This document shows, one piece after another, positions 36,665 through 46,074 of a DNA stretch of 64,000 nucleotides. The stretch's first letter is position 1. The number at the start of each line of letters is the position of its first letter. The DNA is taken from contig CAIPAH010000024.1 in NCBI GenBank assembly GCA_903862955.1, positions 372,001 to 436,000 on the forward strand, read 5' to 3'. The stretch is from an uncultured Opitutia bacterium. Lineage in GTDB: Bacteria > Verrucomicrobiota > Verrucomicrobiia > Opitutales > Opitutaceae. The notes beneath the pieces were generated by a model, which saw only the letters and a program-made list of their open reading frames with translations, did no database searches and had not been told where the DNA came from. The translations under genes and the position numbers were made by a program.

Positions 36665-37051
36665 ATGACTTCTTCCACCGCTGATTTTCAATTCGAACTC
36701 GTGTCCCATTGCCTGAAGATTCGGGCTTTTGGCCGGCACATCCTCGAGCAAAAAGAGGATGCCTTCCGGACCATGGCAGCGGCCATCCAGGACAACGACG
36801 CAAGGAGCCTGCTGGTGGACATTCGCGAAGTCCCTGGTCCCTATACTTTTATGGATTATGTTGGGCTCGGTGAGCATACCGGGCGCTACCTCAGCCGGGT
36901 GCCCGTGGCCGTGGTGGCTTTGGCGTCGCAACTTGATCCCGACCGGATCGGCAAAGTCGTCGCCCAGAACCGTGGCGCGAATATCGAGGTCTTCACCGAC
37001 CCAGCCGAAGCCCAGCAGTGGTTGCAGAAATACCTGACGCCGACGGGCTAA
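36665..37051 (+). CDS. SpoIIAA/STAS-like domain protein
   Basis: The 128-aa protein shows the SpoIIAA-like (STAS-related) alternation of strands and helices (LLVDIREVPGPYTFMDYVGLGEHTG...). It ends PAEAQQWLQKYL, as in the STAS/SpoIIAA-like proteins that bind lipids or control anti-sigma factors. No kinase or phosphatase partner is adjacent. It starts at ATG after CCCTCC. The function is unknown beyond the fold. Confidence 0.7.
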   Translation: MTSSTADFQFELVSHCLKIRAFGRHILEQKEDAFRTMAAAIQDNDARSLLVDIREVPGPYTFMDYVGLGEHTGRYLSRVPVAVVALASQLDPDRIGKVVAQNRGANIEVFTDPAEAQQWLQKYLTPTG

Positions 37052-37094
37052 TCCCGACTGGAGCTTCAAGCTATTCTTTGGCACGTGTGCTTGA

Positions 37095-37240
37095 GGTGGG
37101 CCGCGCGCTCCGCGCGCGGCAATACGTGTTTAAGCCGGAAGCCAGGAAACCCGGAATCAGCCCGGATTGTATCCTGGTTTCCTAGCTTCCGGCTTCAAAA
37201 AGCTTTAACGGTATACCGCGCGCGGAGCGCGCGGCCCACC
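37095..37240. repeat. Nested palindromes after the SpoIIAA-like gene and before purM
   Basis: The outer inverted repeat has perfect 25-base arms, about 37095-37119 and 37216-37240 (GGTGGGCCGCGCGC... and its reverse complement). Between them sits a complete copy of the AAGCCGGAAGCCAGGAAACC / GGTTTCCTAGCTTCCGGCTT element (about 37132-37195). The right arm ends 3 bases from the purM stop codon. The whole could fold into one long hairpin, or one element has been inserted inside another. Confidence 0.9.
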
Positions 37241-37243
37241 CAC

Positions 37244-38350
37244 TCAGCGCACCCGCAGGGTGTCGCCCTCGAAGCTGATCCCGAGCGACGGCACGGTCAC
37301 GGCTTTGCGCGCGCCTTCCTTTTTCACCCGGCCCGCGAGCCACGCATCGTAACCCGTGGCCTTGGCGGCGGCGAGGATCGCGTCGGCTTTTGCCGGATCC
37401 ACATAAGCCGCAAAGCCGATGCCCATGTTGAACGTGGCATACATCTCGCGCCGGTCGATCGGGCCGGACTTTTCCAGAAACTGGAACAACGCGGGCGCCG
37501 GGCGCGGCGCGGTGATCTCGTAAACGAAGGGCTCCTCCAGGCGCATGAGCTTGCGCCAGCCGTGGCCCGTCACGTGCGAAACGTAATTCAGCTTCAGGTT
37601 GCGCCGCTGGCACTCGCGCACAAACGCCACGTAGATCACCGACGGCGCGAGCAGCGCCTCGCCATACGTGCGGCGGTCCCCGAAGCCCAGCGGCGTCGCG
37701 TAACCTTGCGGGAGCTTGTCCGCAATCAACCGGCAGAGGCTGAGCCCGTTCGTCTGCACGCCTGAGCTCGCCAGGAAAATGATGCTGTCGCCGTCGCGCA
37801 CTTCGCCTGTGATCCGCAGGCTCTTGGGCGAAATTTTGCCGATGGCCGAGCCCGCTAGCACGATGGACTCGGCGTTCACGATGCCCTTGAGCGTCGGCGT
37901 TTCGCCCCCGCCCCACACCGCTCCCGCCTGCCGGCAGCCTTCGGCCCAGCCGTCCACGAGTGATTGCATGCGGGCCGCGTCGGCGAACCACGCCGACTCA
38001 CCCACGGCCGCGTGCATCGCCACGGAGATCGGCAGCGCACCACAGGTGGCGAGGTCGTTGACGATCGTCGCCACGGTATCGATGGCGATTTCGCGGTAAA
38101 AATTCTTTCCGCCGGCGGCATAGACCGCATCGGCCACCAGGTTCTTCGTGCCCAACCCTTCCTCGACGTGCGCCAGGTAGTGGTCCGCCGCCTCCATCAA
38201 ATAGGCACTCTCGCCGCGCGTGCTGGCGGGTTCGGAATACCCGTGCTCCTTAAGCAGCCCCGCCGTCGTCTTCGCCGCTGCCTGGCACGCACGCTTGAAC
38301 GCGTCGAGCTGGTCATAATTCACGCCGGAGGATTCGTACGAAAGCGCCAT
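37244..38350 (-). CDS. purM: Phosphoribosylformylglycinamidine cyclo-ligase (AIR synthase), diverged
   Basis: PurM closes the imidazole ring of FGAM to AIR with ATP, step 5 of purine synthesis. The 368-aa protein begins at ATG 38350 (MALSYESSGVNYDQLDAFK). It keeps the PurM-type blocks VNDLATCGALP, GGGETPTLKG, FLASSGVQTNGLSLCR, RRTYGEALLAPSVIYV and HVTGHGWRKLMRLE. Several loops differ from the common PurM (for example ASSGVQTNG for ASSGLHSNG), so it is somewhat diverged. It is close to purF and purL but in its own unit, divergent from the GT87-like gene. Confidence 0.88.
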   Translation of the reverse strand: MALSYESSGVNYDQLDAFKRACQAAAKTTAGLLKEHGYSEPASTRGESAYLMEAADHYLAHVEEGLGTKNLVADAVYAAGGKNFYREIAIDTVATIVNDLATCGALPISVAMHAAVGESAWFADAARMQSLVDGWAEGCRQAGAVWGGGETPTLKGIVNAESIVLAGSAIGKISPKSLRITGEVRDGDSIIFLASSGVQTNGLSLCRLIADKLPQGYATPLGFGDRRTYGEALLAPSVIYVAFVRECQRRNLKLNYVSHVTGHGWRKLMRLEEPFVYEITAPRPAPALFQFLEKSGPIDRREMYATFNMGIGFAAYVDPAKADAILAAAKATGYDAWLAGRVKKEGARKAVTVPSLGISFEGDTLRVR

Positions 38351-38412
38351 GGAGGGATGACGATTTACGGGCGACGACCGGCGCATGCGCAAGCGTGTTC
38401 ACATGGGTTTGA

Positions 38413-38519
38413 GGTGGTCGTTGATTTTCACATCGACGACTGGGCCATGTCGCCAGTGTGGAAACCGGCGACCACCTCGAGCCACTCTCGAGTCGCCGAT
38501 CTGAAAATCGACGACCACC
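38413..38519. repeat. GGTGGTCG palindromic repeat upstream of purM and the GT87-like gene
   Basis: Left arm (about 38413-38440, GGTGGTCGTTGATTTTCACA...) and right arm (about 38492-38519, ending GAAAATCGACGACCACC) are inverted with about 24 of 28 matches. The loop contains more GGCGACCACC pieces of the same element. It lies in the divergent upstream region of both genes, so it could affect either promoter. Confidence 0.85.
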
Positions 38520-38577
38520 CACGCGGCCCACCACTGCGGCATTGCCAGCCCGCGGACGCCGGATTCTATGGGCGGCG

Positions 38578-39813
38578 ATGCCGGCCGAAACGTCCCCCGA
38601 CCCACGTCCCCGCGCTGGAGGCTGGCGCGACGGCCGCTGGATCCTGGTCGGGCTGCTGCTGGTGCAGCTGGCGGTGTTTTTCCAATTCAGCCCGCGCTAC
38701 GACTACCTGCAGGTTGCGCGCCGCTGGGGCGTGCTGGCGATTCCGCCGAACTTCTCGGACCTGTATTTCATCGCCGCCGCCGGCGCCACGCTGCGCGCGG
38801 GCGGTGATCCCTACCAGCTGAACGCATTCGACCCGATGAAGCGGCCCTACAACTACCCGCCGCTCTGGCTGCATCTCTCGTGGCACACGTCCGTATCGCC
38901 CACCGTGATCCGGTGGCTGGCCATCGCGATGGGCGCCTTCGGGCTGGGGGCCTTCCTGTGCTTTCTGGGCCCGATTTCCCCGGGACGCGGGCTGCTGCTG
39001 GGCCTGCTCGCCTGCTCGCCCCCTATCCTGCTGGCCGCACAGCGCGCCAACGCCGACATCCTGATGCTCGGCTTGGTGGCGCTCGGGCTCGTGCTCCTGC
39101 GACGCGGACAGTCGGTGGCGGGTTACGCGAGTTTGGTGGCGGCGACCTGGTTGAAACTCTACCCGCTGTTTACGCTCGTGGTGCTCTGGCGGGAACCCCG
39201 TGACCGCCTGCGCCGGCTCGGCGCGCTCGTGGTGCTCGCGAGTCTGCTCTGCTTCGCGGCCTACGCCGGTTATCTCGGCCGGATTTTTGCCAACACCCCC
39301 ACGGGCGGACTTCATTCCTACGGCGCGCGCGTGGCGGCGTTTTGGGCCGAGTTTTTCCTGGCGGGCCAAGGCTGGGCGGTGAACCTCACCTTGCTCGGCC
39401 GCTGCTGCACGCTGCTGGCCGTCGCGGTGGGCGCGCTGGCGCTGCGCTGCAGCTGGCGCCGCCCGCTGGAAGCGACGCTCGACTCCACCGAACTTGACGG
39501 ATTCCGCGCGGGCGCGGCGGTCTACGTGACCACCTTCCTGTTCAGCGTGAGCTTCGACTACCGCCTGCTCTTCCTCCTGCTGTGCGTGCCCCTGCTCTGC
39601 TCTCTGGCCTCCTCGCGCGCGTCCGGACGCGGCTGGGGCGTCGCCGCCCTCGTGCTCATTTTCGGCCTCATGTGGCCCAACGGCCTGTTCTGGAAACCCC
39701 TCCTCCTCGTGAAGGAAGCGTCCAGCTGGGGACTCTATTTCACCCTCACCGTCCTCCTGCTCCGCACCCTCCGAAATCGAAATTCGGAAATCGAAATTCG
39801 GAAATCTCAGTAG
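38578..39813 (+). CDS. GT87-like (DUF2029) polytopic glycosyltransferase
   Basis: The 411-aa integral membrane protein has about ten helices and the pattern of GT-C glycosyltransferases of the GT87/DUF2029 type. SDLYFIAAAGATLRAGGDPYQ carries the Asp near the first loop (active-site region), with NYPPLWLHL and QRANADILML further on. Such enzymes move mannose or other sugars from polyprenyl-phosphate donors outside the membrane. The ATG at 38578 is chosen at the helix-proximal start; the frame upstream is only repeat sequence. The last residues (RNSEIEIRKSQ) are coded by a 14-bp tandem repeat. Its TAG overlaps the end of purF. Confidence 0.8.
   Translation: MPAETSPDPRPRAGGWRDGRWILVGLLLVQLAVFFQFSPRYDYLQVARRWGVLAIPPNFSDLYFIAAAGATLRAGGDPYQLNAFDPMKRPYNYPPLWLHLSWHTSVSPTVIRWLAIAMGAFGLGAFLCFLGPISPGRGLLLGLLACSPPILLAAQRANADILMLGLVALGLVLLRRGQSVAGYASLVAATWLKLYPLFTLVVLWREPRDRLRRLGALVVLASLLCFAAYAGYLGRIFANTPTGGLHSYGARVAAFWAEFFLAGQGWAVNLTLLGRCCTLLAVAVGALALRCSWRRPLEATLDSTELDGFRAGAAVYVTTFLFSVSFDYRLLFLLLCVPLLCSLASSRASGRGWGVAALVLIFGLMWPNGLFWKPLLLVKEASSWGLYFTLTVLLLRTLRNRNSEIEIRKSQ
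39777..39804. repeat. 14-bp tandem repeat at the 3' end of the GT87-like gene
   Basis: TCGAAATTCGGAAA occurs twice in tandem (39777-39790 and 39791-39804), with palindromic TTCGAA-like content. It codes the C-terminal residues IEIRK of the membrane protein and borders the convergent purF stop. Confidence 0.8.
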
Positions 39814-41714
39814 CTCCGGCCTTCGCTCTTCTCGTAGTAGTTCACGTAGGCCTGGTTCACCACGCGGTAGCCGCCGGGCGTGGGATACTTGCCGGTGAAA
39901 TACCAGTCGCCCGTGTGCCCCGGCACCGCCGCATGCAGGTGCTCGATGGTCTGGAAGATGATCTCGATCTCGCCCTGCCACTCGATGCCCTTCGGCCGCA
40001 CGCGCTCCACGATCTTGCGCGAGATCTGCTCGGGCGTGAAGGGCTCGTAGATCTTCCGCACGTGGTTGACCGCGCCGTTGGTCAAAATCTCCCGCCGGCA
40101 GAGCGTGTAGATTTCCTCGAGCAGGCTGGCCTGTCCGCGTTCCTTCAGCAGCTCGACCGCCGCCTCGAACGCGATGAATTTGCCCAGCTCCGACATGTCG
40201 ATCCCGTAGCAATCGGGGTAGCGCACCTGCGGCGCGGTCGAGACGATGACGATCTTCCGCGGGTTGAGCCGGGCGAGAATGCGGAGGATGGACTTGCGCA
40301 GCGTCGTGCCGCGGACGATCGAGTCGTCCACGCAGACGAGGTTGTCGCCGGGGTTCACCGACCCGTAGGTGATGTCGTAAACATGGCTCGCGAGCTGGTT
40401 GCGCATCGTTTCCTGGCCGATGAACGTCCGGATCTTGATGTCCTTGCTCACGACCTTCTCGCCCCGCGGCCAGTTGCGCAGGATGAGCTCGTCCAGCAGC
40501 GTCTCGGTCAGCTGGCCCTTCGCCTGCGCCGCGAGGATCGCCGCCTTCACCTCGTCGCGGCGCTTGGTGCGCAGCGCCGACATCAAACCGTAGTAGGCCA
40601 CCTCGGCGGTGTTGGGGATGAAGCCGAACACTGTCTTTGCCCAGTCGCCGCCGATGGACTTGATCACCTGGTCCGCCAGCCCGCCGCCCAGCGCCTGGCG
40701 CTCGCGGTAGATGTCGAGGTCGTTGCCCCGGGAAAAATAGATGCGCTCGAACGAGCACGACGCGCGCGGCAGGGGCGCCGTGAACGGCTTGGAGGAGACT
40801 GCGCCGTTTTTCTTGATCACGACGACGTGCCCAGGGTCGACTTCCTTCACCTGCTCCACCGCGAGGTCGAACACGGTCATGAGCGGAGCCCGCTCCGACG
40901 CAAACGCGATGAACTCGTCGTTCTGGACCCAGAAGCACGGCCGGATGCCCGACGGATCGCGCGCCACGAAGGCATCGCCATTGCCGATGAGCCCCGCGAT
41001 GGTGAAGCCGCCGTCCCACTTGTTGGCCGCCCGCGTGAGCACGCGCGCCAGGTCGAGGTCCTCGCTGATCTGCCGCGAAATCGCCGCGCCCGCCATGCCC
41101 TTCTGCCGCAGGTGCCGGTAGATTTCCTCGTGTTCCTCATCGAGGAAGAAGCCGATCTTCTCCAGCACCGCCTGCGTGTCGGTCGCGTAGATGGGATGCT
41201 GCCCCATGTCCGTCAGCGAATGATTCAGCTCGACGGTGTTGGTCAGGTTGAAATTGCCGCACAGCGCGAGATTGCGCGTCGGCCACGGGCTGCGGCGGAA
41301 GAACGGGTGGCAGGACGACAAATTGTAGCCGCCGCTGGTGCCGTAGCGGAGGTGGCCGAGGAAAAGCTCGCCGCCGAAGTCGAAGGACTTCTTCACCGTG
41401 TCGGCGAACTCCGGGTGGATGACGCCCGAGGCGACCTTGTCGTTATACTGGCCGAGCAGGAGCTTGAAGATCTTGTCGAGCGGGTTGGTTTTCACGCTGC
41501 GCTCGCGGAACATGAACGCCTCGCCGGCGGGCACATCGAGCTTCACGCAGGCCACGCCCGCGCCGTCCTGGCCGCGGTTGTGCTGCTTTTCCATCAGCAG
41601 GAAGAGCTTCGTGAAGCCCCACAGCGGCGAACCGTATTTCTCCTGGTAGTAGGCCAGCGGCTTCAGCAGCCGGACCATCGCAATGCCGCACTCGTGCGTG
41701 ATCCGGTCGCTCAT
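39807..41714 (-). CDS. purF: Amidophosphoribosyltransferase, long type
   Basis: PurF makes phosphoribosylamine from PRPP and glutamine, step 1 of purine synthesis. The 635-aa protein starts MSDRITHECGIAMVRLLKPL. Cys9 is the expected N-terminal nucleophile of the glutaminase after removal of 8 residues. MEKQHNRGQDGAGVA and the PRPP loop VCVDDSIVRGTTLRK are present. It is longer than E. coli PurF (505) and resembles the long Bacteroidetes-type enzyme. The ATG follows TGCACCC. Its TGA overlaps the convergent GT87-like TAG by 7 bases; purL is divergent on the other side. Confidence 0.96.
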   Translation of the reverse strand: MSDRITHECGIAMVRLLKPLAYYQEKYGSPLWGFTKLFLLMEKQHNRGQDGAGVACVKLDVPAGEAFMFRERSVKTNPLDKIFKLLLGQYNDKVASGVIHPEFADTVKKSFDFGGELFLGHLRYGTSGGYNLSSCHPFFRRSPWPTRNLALCGNFNLTNTVELNHSLTDMGQHPIYATDTQAVLEKIGFFLDEEHEEIYRHLRQKGMAGAAISRQISEDLDLARVLTRAANKWDGGFTIAGLIGNGDAFVARDPSGIRPCFWVQNDEFIAFASERAPLMTVFDLAVEQVKEVDPGHVVVIKKNGAVSSKPFTAPLPRASCSFERIYFSRGNDLDIYRERQALGGGLADQVIKSIGGDWAKTVFGFIPNTAEVAYYGLMSALRTKRRDEVKAAILAAQAKGQLTETLLDELILRNWPRGEKVVSKDIKIRTFIGQETMRNQLASHVYDITYGSVNPGDNLVCVDDSIVRGTTLRKSILRILARLNPRKIVIVSTAPQVRYPDCYGIDMSELGKFIAFEAAVELLKERGQASLLEEIYTLCRREILTNGAVNHVRKIYEPFTPEQISRKIVERVRPKGIEWQGEIEIIFQTIEHLHAAVPGHTGDWYFTGKYPTPGGYRVVNQAYVNYYEKSEGRSY

Positions 41715-41908
41715 GGGTGCATCCCGGCTGCGCCGGTGAGGTTTTGGGCGGGCGGAAAGTCGGCGTTGGTCCTCAAGCCCCAGATTTCGGCTACGTCCCG
41801 GAAATCGTCAACGGATTTTTCCAATCGTAACATTGGGCGCGCCGCGCCGCGCGGGCGTCAGCCTTCTTGACCGCGCTGGCGATGTCCCAAAACATCCTAT
41901 CCTCAACC

Positions 41909-44900
41909 ATGTTGATCCTCCGCGGCTCCCCGGCTCTCTCCCCTTTCCGCCTCGCCAAGCTCCTCCAGGATCTCACCACCGCCCAGCTGCCCGCCCGCGC
42001 CCTCAGCGCCGAGTTCGTCCATGTCGTTGAAACCACCGCCGATCTGACGCCCGCCGAAAGCACGGTTCTCGACCAGCTCCTCACCTACGGCCCCAGCCGC
42101 GCCGCCGCGCCCGTCGCCGGGCTCACGCAGGTCGTCGCCCCCCGCCCCGGCACCATCTCACCGTGGTCCTCCAAGGCCACCGACATCGCGCACATCTGCG
42201 GCCTGGACTCAGTGGCGCGCATCGAGCGCGTGGTCGTTTACCACGTCGAGATCGACCACACCGCACTGGCCAAACCGCTCATGGTCCTGTCCGCCGCCCA
42301 GCTGGCGGCCCTGCGCGCCAAGCTGCATGACCGGATGACGCAGGTCGTTTTCGACCAAGTCGAGAAGTGCGAGGTCCTGTTCCGTCACGAAAAGCCGCGC
42401 CCGATGACGTCCGTGCCGCTTCTCGCACAGGGCCGCGCCGCGCTCGTCGCCGCCAACCGGACGCTCGGCCTCGCGCTCGCCGATGATGAGATCGACTACC
42501 TGGTCAAGGCGTTCACGTCCCTCGGACGCGACCCGCATGACATCGAGCTGATGATGTTCGCGCAGGCCAACTCCGAGCACTGCCGCCACAAGATTTTTAA
42601 CGCCAGCTGGGACCTCGACGGCGCCGCGCAGGCCAAGTCGCTGTTCCAGATGATCCGGAACACCTACCTGCTGCACAGCGACGGCATCCTCTCGGCCTAC
42701 AAGGACAACTCCGCCGTCTTCACCGGCTCGCGCGGCGGCCGTTTCTACGCCGACCCCAAGTCCCACGAATACGCCGCCCACGCCGAGGACATCCACATCC
42801 TCTGCAAGGTCGAAACGCACAACCATCCCACCGCCATCTCGCCCTATCCTGGTGCTGCCACGGGCTCGGGCGGCGAAATCCGCGACGAGGGCGCGACCGG
42901 TCGCGGCGCCAAGCCCAAGGCCGGCCTTACCGGCTTCACCGTCTCCAATCTCCACCTGCCCGGCGCCGTCCAGCCGTGGGAAAAAAACTTCGGCAAGCCC
43001 GGCCGCATCGTCTCCGCCCTCGACATCATGATCGAGGGCCCGCTCGGCGGCGCCGCCTTCAACAACGAATTCGGCCGCCCCAACATTGCGGGCTACTTTA
43101 GAACTTACGAACAGGAGGTGCCAATGGCCGCAGGCCGCGGGGCGATCGGCAAGAGGCGAGAGGCAGACCCAGCCATCCCGAATGCTTCTAGTTCCGACCC
43201 ATCCCCCATCGCCTTTCGCCACGCGCCCCCCGCCACCGAGCTGCGCGGCTACCACAAGCCCATCATGCTCGCCGGCGGACTCGGCAACATCCGGCCGGAT
43301 CACGTCAAAAAGGGCGTCATCGAGCCGGGCGACAAGCTCGTCATCCTCGGCGGGCCCGCGATGCTGATCGGCCTCGGCGGCGGCGCGGCCAGCTCGATGG
43401 CCAGCGGCTCCGGCAACGAGGATTTGGATTTTGCCAGCGTCCAGCGCGACAACGCCGAGATGGAACGCCGCTGCCAGGAGGTCATCGATCGCTGCTGGGC
43501 ACTCGGCGACGAGAACCCGATTTCGTTCATCCACGACGTCGGCGCCGGCGGTATTTCCAACGCCCTGCCCGAGCTGGTCAACGACGCCGGCCGCGGCGGA
43601 CGCTTCCAGCTGCGCGCCGTCCCCAACGCCGAGCCCGGCATGAGCCCACTCGAGATCTGGTGCAACGAGTCGCAGGAACGTTACGTCCTCGCCGTCCCCG
43701 CCACGCGCCTCGCCGTGTTCCAGCAACTCTGCGAGCGCGAGCGCTGCCCGTTCGCCGTCGTCGGCGAGGCGACCGAGAAGAAGCAGCTCGTCGTGGAAGA
43801 CGCGCATTTCCAGTCCACGCCCATCGATCTCCCGCTCGAGGTCCTCCTCGGCAAGCCGCCGAAGATGCACCGCACGGACACGACGCTCTCCCGGCCGCTG
43901 CAACCCTTGTTACTTGGCAACTTGCCACTGGCGGACGCCGTCCGCCGCGTCCTCTCCCACCCGACCGTCGCCGACAAGACTTTCCTCATTTCCATCGGCG
44001 ACCGCACGCTCGGCGGCCTGATCTGCCGCGACCAAATGGTCGGCCCGTGGCAGGTGCCCGTCGCCGACTGCGCCGTCACCGCCGCCGCCTTCGACGTCTA
44101 CACCGGTGAAGCCATGGCCATGGGCGAGCGCACCCCGGTCGCGATCAACTCCGCCGCGGCCTCCGCCCGGCTTGCGGTGGGCGAGGCGCTCACGAATCTC
44201 GCCGCCGCGCAGGTCGGCGACATCGGCCGCGTCAATCTCTCCGCCAACTGGATGGCTGCGCCCGCGATCCCCGGCGACGGCGCCGACCTCTACGCCGCGG
44301 TGAAAGCCGTGGGCATGGAACTCTGTCCCGCGCTCGGCATCACGATCCCCGTCGGCAAGGACTCGATGAGCATGAGCACCGCCTGGCAGGACGCCGCCAC
44401 TGGCGAAAACCGCCGCGTCACCGCGCCCGTCTCGCTCATCATCTCCGCCTTCGCCCCCGTCGCCGACATCCGCCTCTCGCTCACGCCGCAGCTCCAATAC
44501 GACCGGAGCGGGTCGCCCACGGAACACACGGAAACCAAGCCGAGTGGATCCGCCGGGCGTATTTCCGCCTCAGCTTCTGTGTCTTCAGTGTGTTCCGTGG
44601 GCAACACGATCCTCCTCCTGATCGACCTCGGCCTCGGGAAGAACCGGCTCGGAGGTTCGATCCTCGCGCAGGTCGTCTCGCAGACCGGCGCCGAGCCGCC
44701 TGACGTCGATTCCGCCGTCGACCTGAAGAATTTCTGGAACGCCATCCAGCAGCTCGGCCGGCAGAAAATGCTCCTCGCCTACCACGACCGCTCCGATGGC
44801 GGTCTGCTGGCCACCGTCACGGAAATGGCTTTCGCCGGCCACGTGGGCGTGGACCTCGAGCTTCCCACGGGCCACGACGTTTTCCCGGCTCTTTTCAGCG

Positions 44901-46060
44901 AGGAGCTTGGCGCCGTGCTCCAAGTCCGCGCGTCCGACCTCGATGACGTCAATCTCGTGCTGCGCGGCCACGGCCTCGCCGCGTGCGTCACGCGCATCGG
45001 CTCACTCAATTCCGCCTACGCGCTGCGCATTCGCCAGGCCGGGCAGGTGATCCTGGACGAGAACCTCTCCACGCTCCGTTCCTATTGGTCTGACGTTACC
45101 CGCCGGATCGCCGCGCTCCGCGACAATCCCGCCTGCGCGGAGTCGGAATACCAGTGGAAGCTCGACGCCAGCGACCCGGGCATCACCCCGCTCCTCACCT
45201 TTGACCCGAGACCCGGCAGCGCTCAGGTCGAGTCCAAGACCGCGGATCCGTTCGTCACCTCCGTGCCGTTCGTGGCGATGCGGGCCAAGCCTTCGGTCGC
45301 GATCCTGCGCGAGCAGGGCGTCAACGGCGAAGTCGAGATGGCCGCGGCGTTCATGCGCGCGGGCTTCAGGGCCGTCGATGTGCACATGACCGACCTCCTC
45401 AGCGGCCGCGTTTCGCTGCGGGACTTCCGCGGCCTCGCCGCGTGCGGCGGGTTCAGTTACGGTGACGTCCTCGGCGCCGGCGAAGGCTGGGCCAAAAGCG
45501 TGCTGTTTCATTCGAACGCCCTCGCGGAGTTCACGGCATTCTTCCAGCGCGTGGACACGTTCGCGCTCGGCGTGTGCAACGGCTGCCAGATGATGAGCAA
45601 CCTCAAGTCGATCATCCCCGGCGCCGACCTCTGGCCGCGTTTCGTCCAAAACCAGTCCGAGCGCTACGAGGGGCGGCTCGTGTCGGTGAAGATTGAGAAG
45701 AGCCCCAGCGTCCTCTTCGCCGGCATGGACGGCAGCGTCATCCCCGTCGTCACCGCCCACGGCGAGGGTTACGCCGAGTTCGCGAATCCCGATGCCGCCC
45801 AGAAATGTTCCGTCTCTGGCCTGGTGTCGGCGCGCTTCGTAGATAACAGGCACCAGCCTACCGAAAGGTATCCGCTGAACCCGAATGGCTCGCCTCTCGG
45901 CATGACCGCGCTCACGACGACCACCGGCCGCGTCACGATCCTGATGCCTCACCCCGAGCGCGTTTTCCGCACGCAAGCCTTGAGCTGGCACCCTCCCGAC
46001 TGGGGCGAGGACTCGCCGTGGATGAAGCTGTTCTACAATGCCCGGGCGTGGGTGGGGTGA
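41909..46060 (+). CDS. purL: Phosphoribosylformylglycinamidine synthase with two extra segments
   Basis: PurL converts FGAR to FGAM using glutamine, step 4 of purine synthesis. From ATG 41909 ([20 protein letters not shown]) it is 1383 aa, about 90 longer than E. coli PurL. Conserved blocks are [45 protein letters not shown] and the glutaminase end [14 protein letters not shown] / CNGCQMMS / PHPERVFR. Compared with E. coli, two segments of about 33 extra residues appear, one between YEQEV and ELRGYH (about 405-444) and one between TPQL and LLLIDL (about 868-900). The second is coded by a palindromic repeat. The upstream TTG (41867) is not used as start. Confidence 0.96.
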   Translation: MLILRGSPALSPFRLAKLLQDLTTAQLPARALSAEFVHVVETTADLTPAESTVLDQLLTYGPSRAAAPVAGLTQVVAPRPGTISPWSSKATDIAHICGLDSVARIERVVVYHVEIDHTALAKPLMVLSAAQLAALRAKLHDRMTQVVFDQVEKCEVLFRHEKPRPMTSVPLLAQGRAALVAANRTLGLALADDEIDYLVKAFTSLGRDPHDIELMMFAQANSEHCRHKIFNASWDLDGAAQAKSLFQMIRNTYLLHSDGILSAYKDNSAVFTGSRGGRFYADPKSHEYAAHAEDIHILCKVETHNHPTAISPYPGAATGSGGEIRDEGATGRGAKPKAGLTGFTVSNLHLPGAVQPWEKNFGKPGRIVSALDIMIEGPLGGAAFNNEFGRPNIAGYFRTYEQEVPMAAGRGAIGKRREADPAIPNASSSDPSPIAFRHAPPATELRGYHKPIMLAGGLGNIRPDHVKKGVIEPGDKLVILGGPAMLIGLGGGAASSMASGSGNEDLDFASVQRDNAEMERRCQEVIDRCWALGDENPISFIHDVGAGGISNALPELVNDAGRGGRFQLRAVPNAEPGMSPLEIWCNESQERYVLAVPATRLAVFQQLCERERCPFAVVGEATEKKQLVVEDAHFQSTPIDLPLEVLLGKPPKMHRTDTTLSRPLQPLLLGNLPLADAVRRVLSHPTVADKTFLISIGDRTLGGLICRDQMVGPWQVPVADCAVTAAAFDVYTGEAMAMGERTPVAINSAAASARLAVGEALTNLAAAQVGDIGRVNLSANWMAAPAIPGDGADLYAAVKAVGMELCPALGITIPVGKDSMSMSTAWQDAATGENRRVTAPVSLIISAFAPVADIRLSLTPQLQYDRSGSPTEHTETKPSGSAGRISASASVSSVCSVGNTILLLIDLGLGKNRLGGSILAQVVSQTGAEPPDVDSAVDLKNFWNAIQQLGRQKMLLAYHDRSDGGLLATVTEMAFAGHVGVDLELPTGHDVFPALFSEELGAVLQVRASDLDDVNLVLRGHGLAACVTRIGSLNSAYALRIRQAGQVILDENLSTLRSYWSDVTRRIAALRDNPACAESEYQWKLDASDPGITPLLTFDPRPGSAQVESKTADPFVTSVPFVAMRAKPSVAILREQGVNGEVEMAAAFMRAGFRAVDVHMTDLLSGRVSLRDFRGLAACGGFSYGDVLGAGEGWAKSVLFHSNALAEFTAFFQRVDTFALGVCNGCQMMSNLKSIIPGADLWPRFVQNQSERYEGRLVSVKIEKSPSVLFAGMDGSVIPVVTAHGEGYAEFANPDAAQKCSVSGLVSARFVDNRHQPTERYPLNPNGSPLGMTALTTTTGRVTILMPHPERVFRTQALSWHPPDWGEDSPWMKLFYNARAWVG
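43125..43240. repeat. Probable degenerate repeat insert inside purL
   Basis: This DNA codes the extra residues [20 protein letters not shown] and onward. Left part GGCAAGAGGCGAGAGG and the reverse complement of right part CCCATCGCCTTTCGCC match at about 12 of 16 bases, a weak palindrome. The length of about 100 extra bases fits a 33-codon insertion, in frame. The signal is weaker than that of the element at 44515. Confidence 0.45.
44515..44602. repeat. ACGGAACACACGG palindromic element inserted in frame in purL
   Basis: Arms GCCCACGGAACACACGGA (44515-44532) and TCAGTGTGTTCCGTGGGC (44585-44602) are inverted with 17 of 18 matches. The same element, with 24-base perfect arms, lies between genes at 58441-58517. 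In purL it stays in frame and adds the residues around [20 protein letters not shown], at a place where E. coli PurL has only a short loop. Confidence 0.9.
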
Positions 46061-46074
46061 GTTGCGCGCGGCAA

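Noticed and set aside
38458-38577. N-terminal extension of the GT87-like protein
   Set aside because: These codons are within the GGTGGTCG palindromic repeat; the natural start is ATG 38578.
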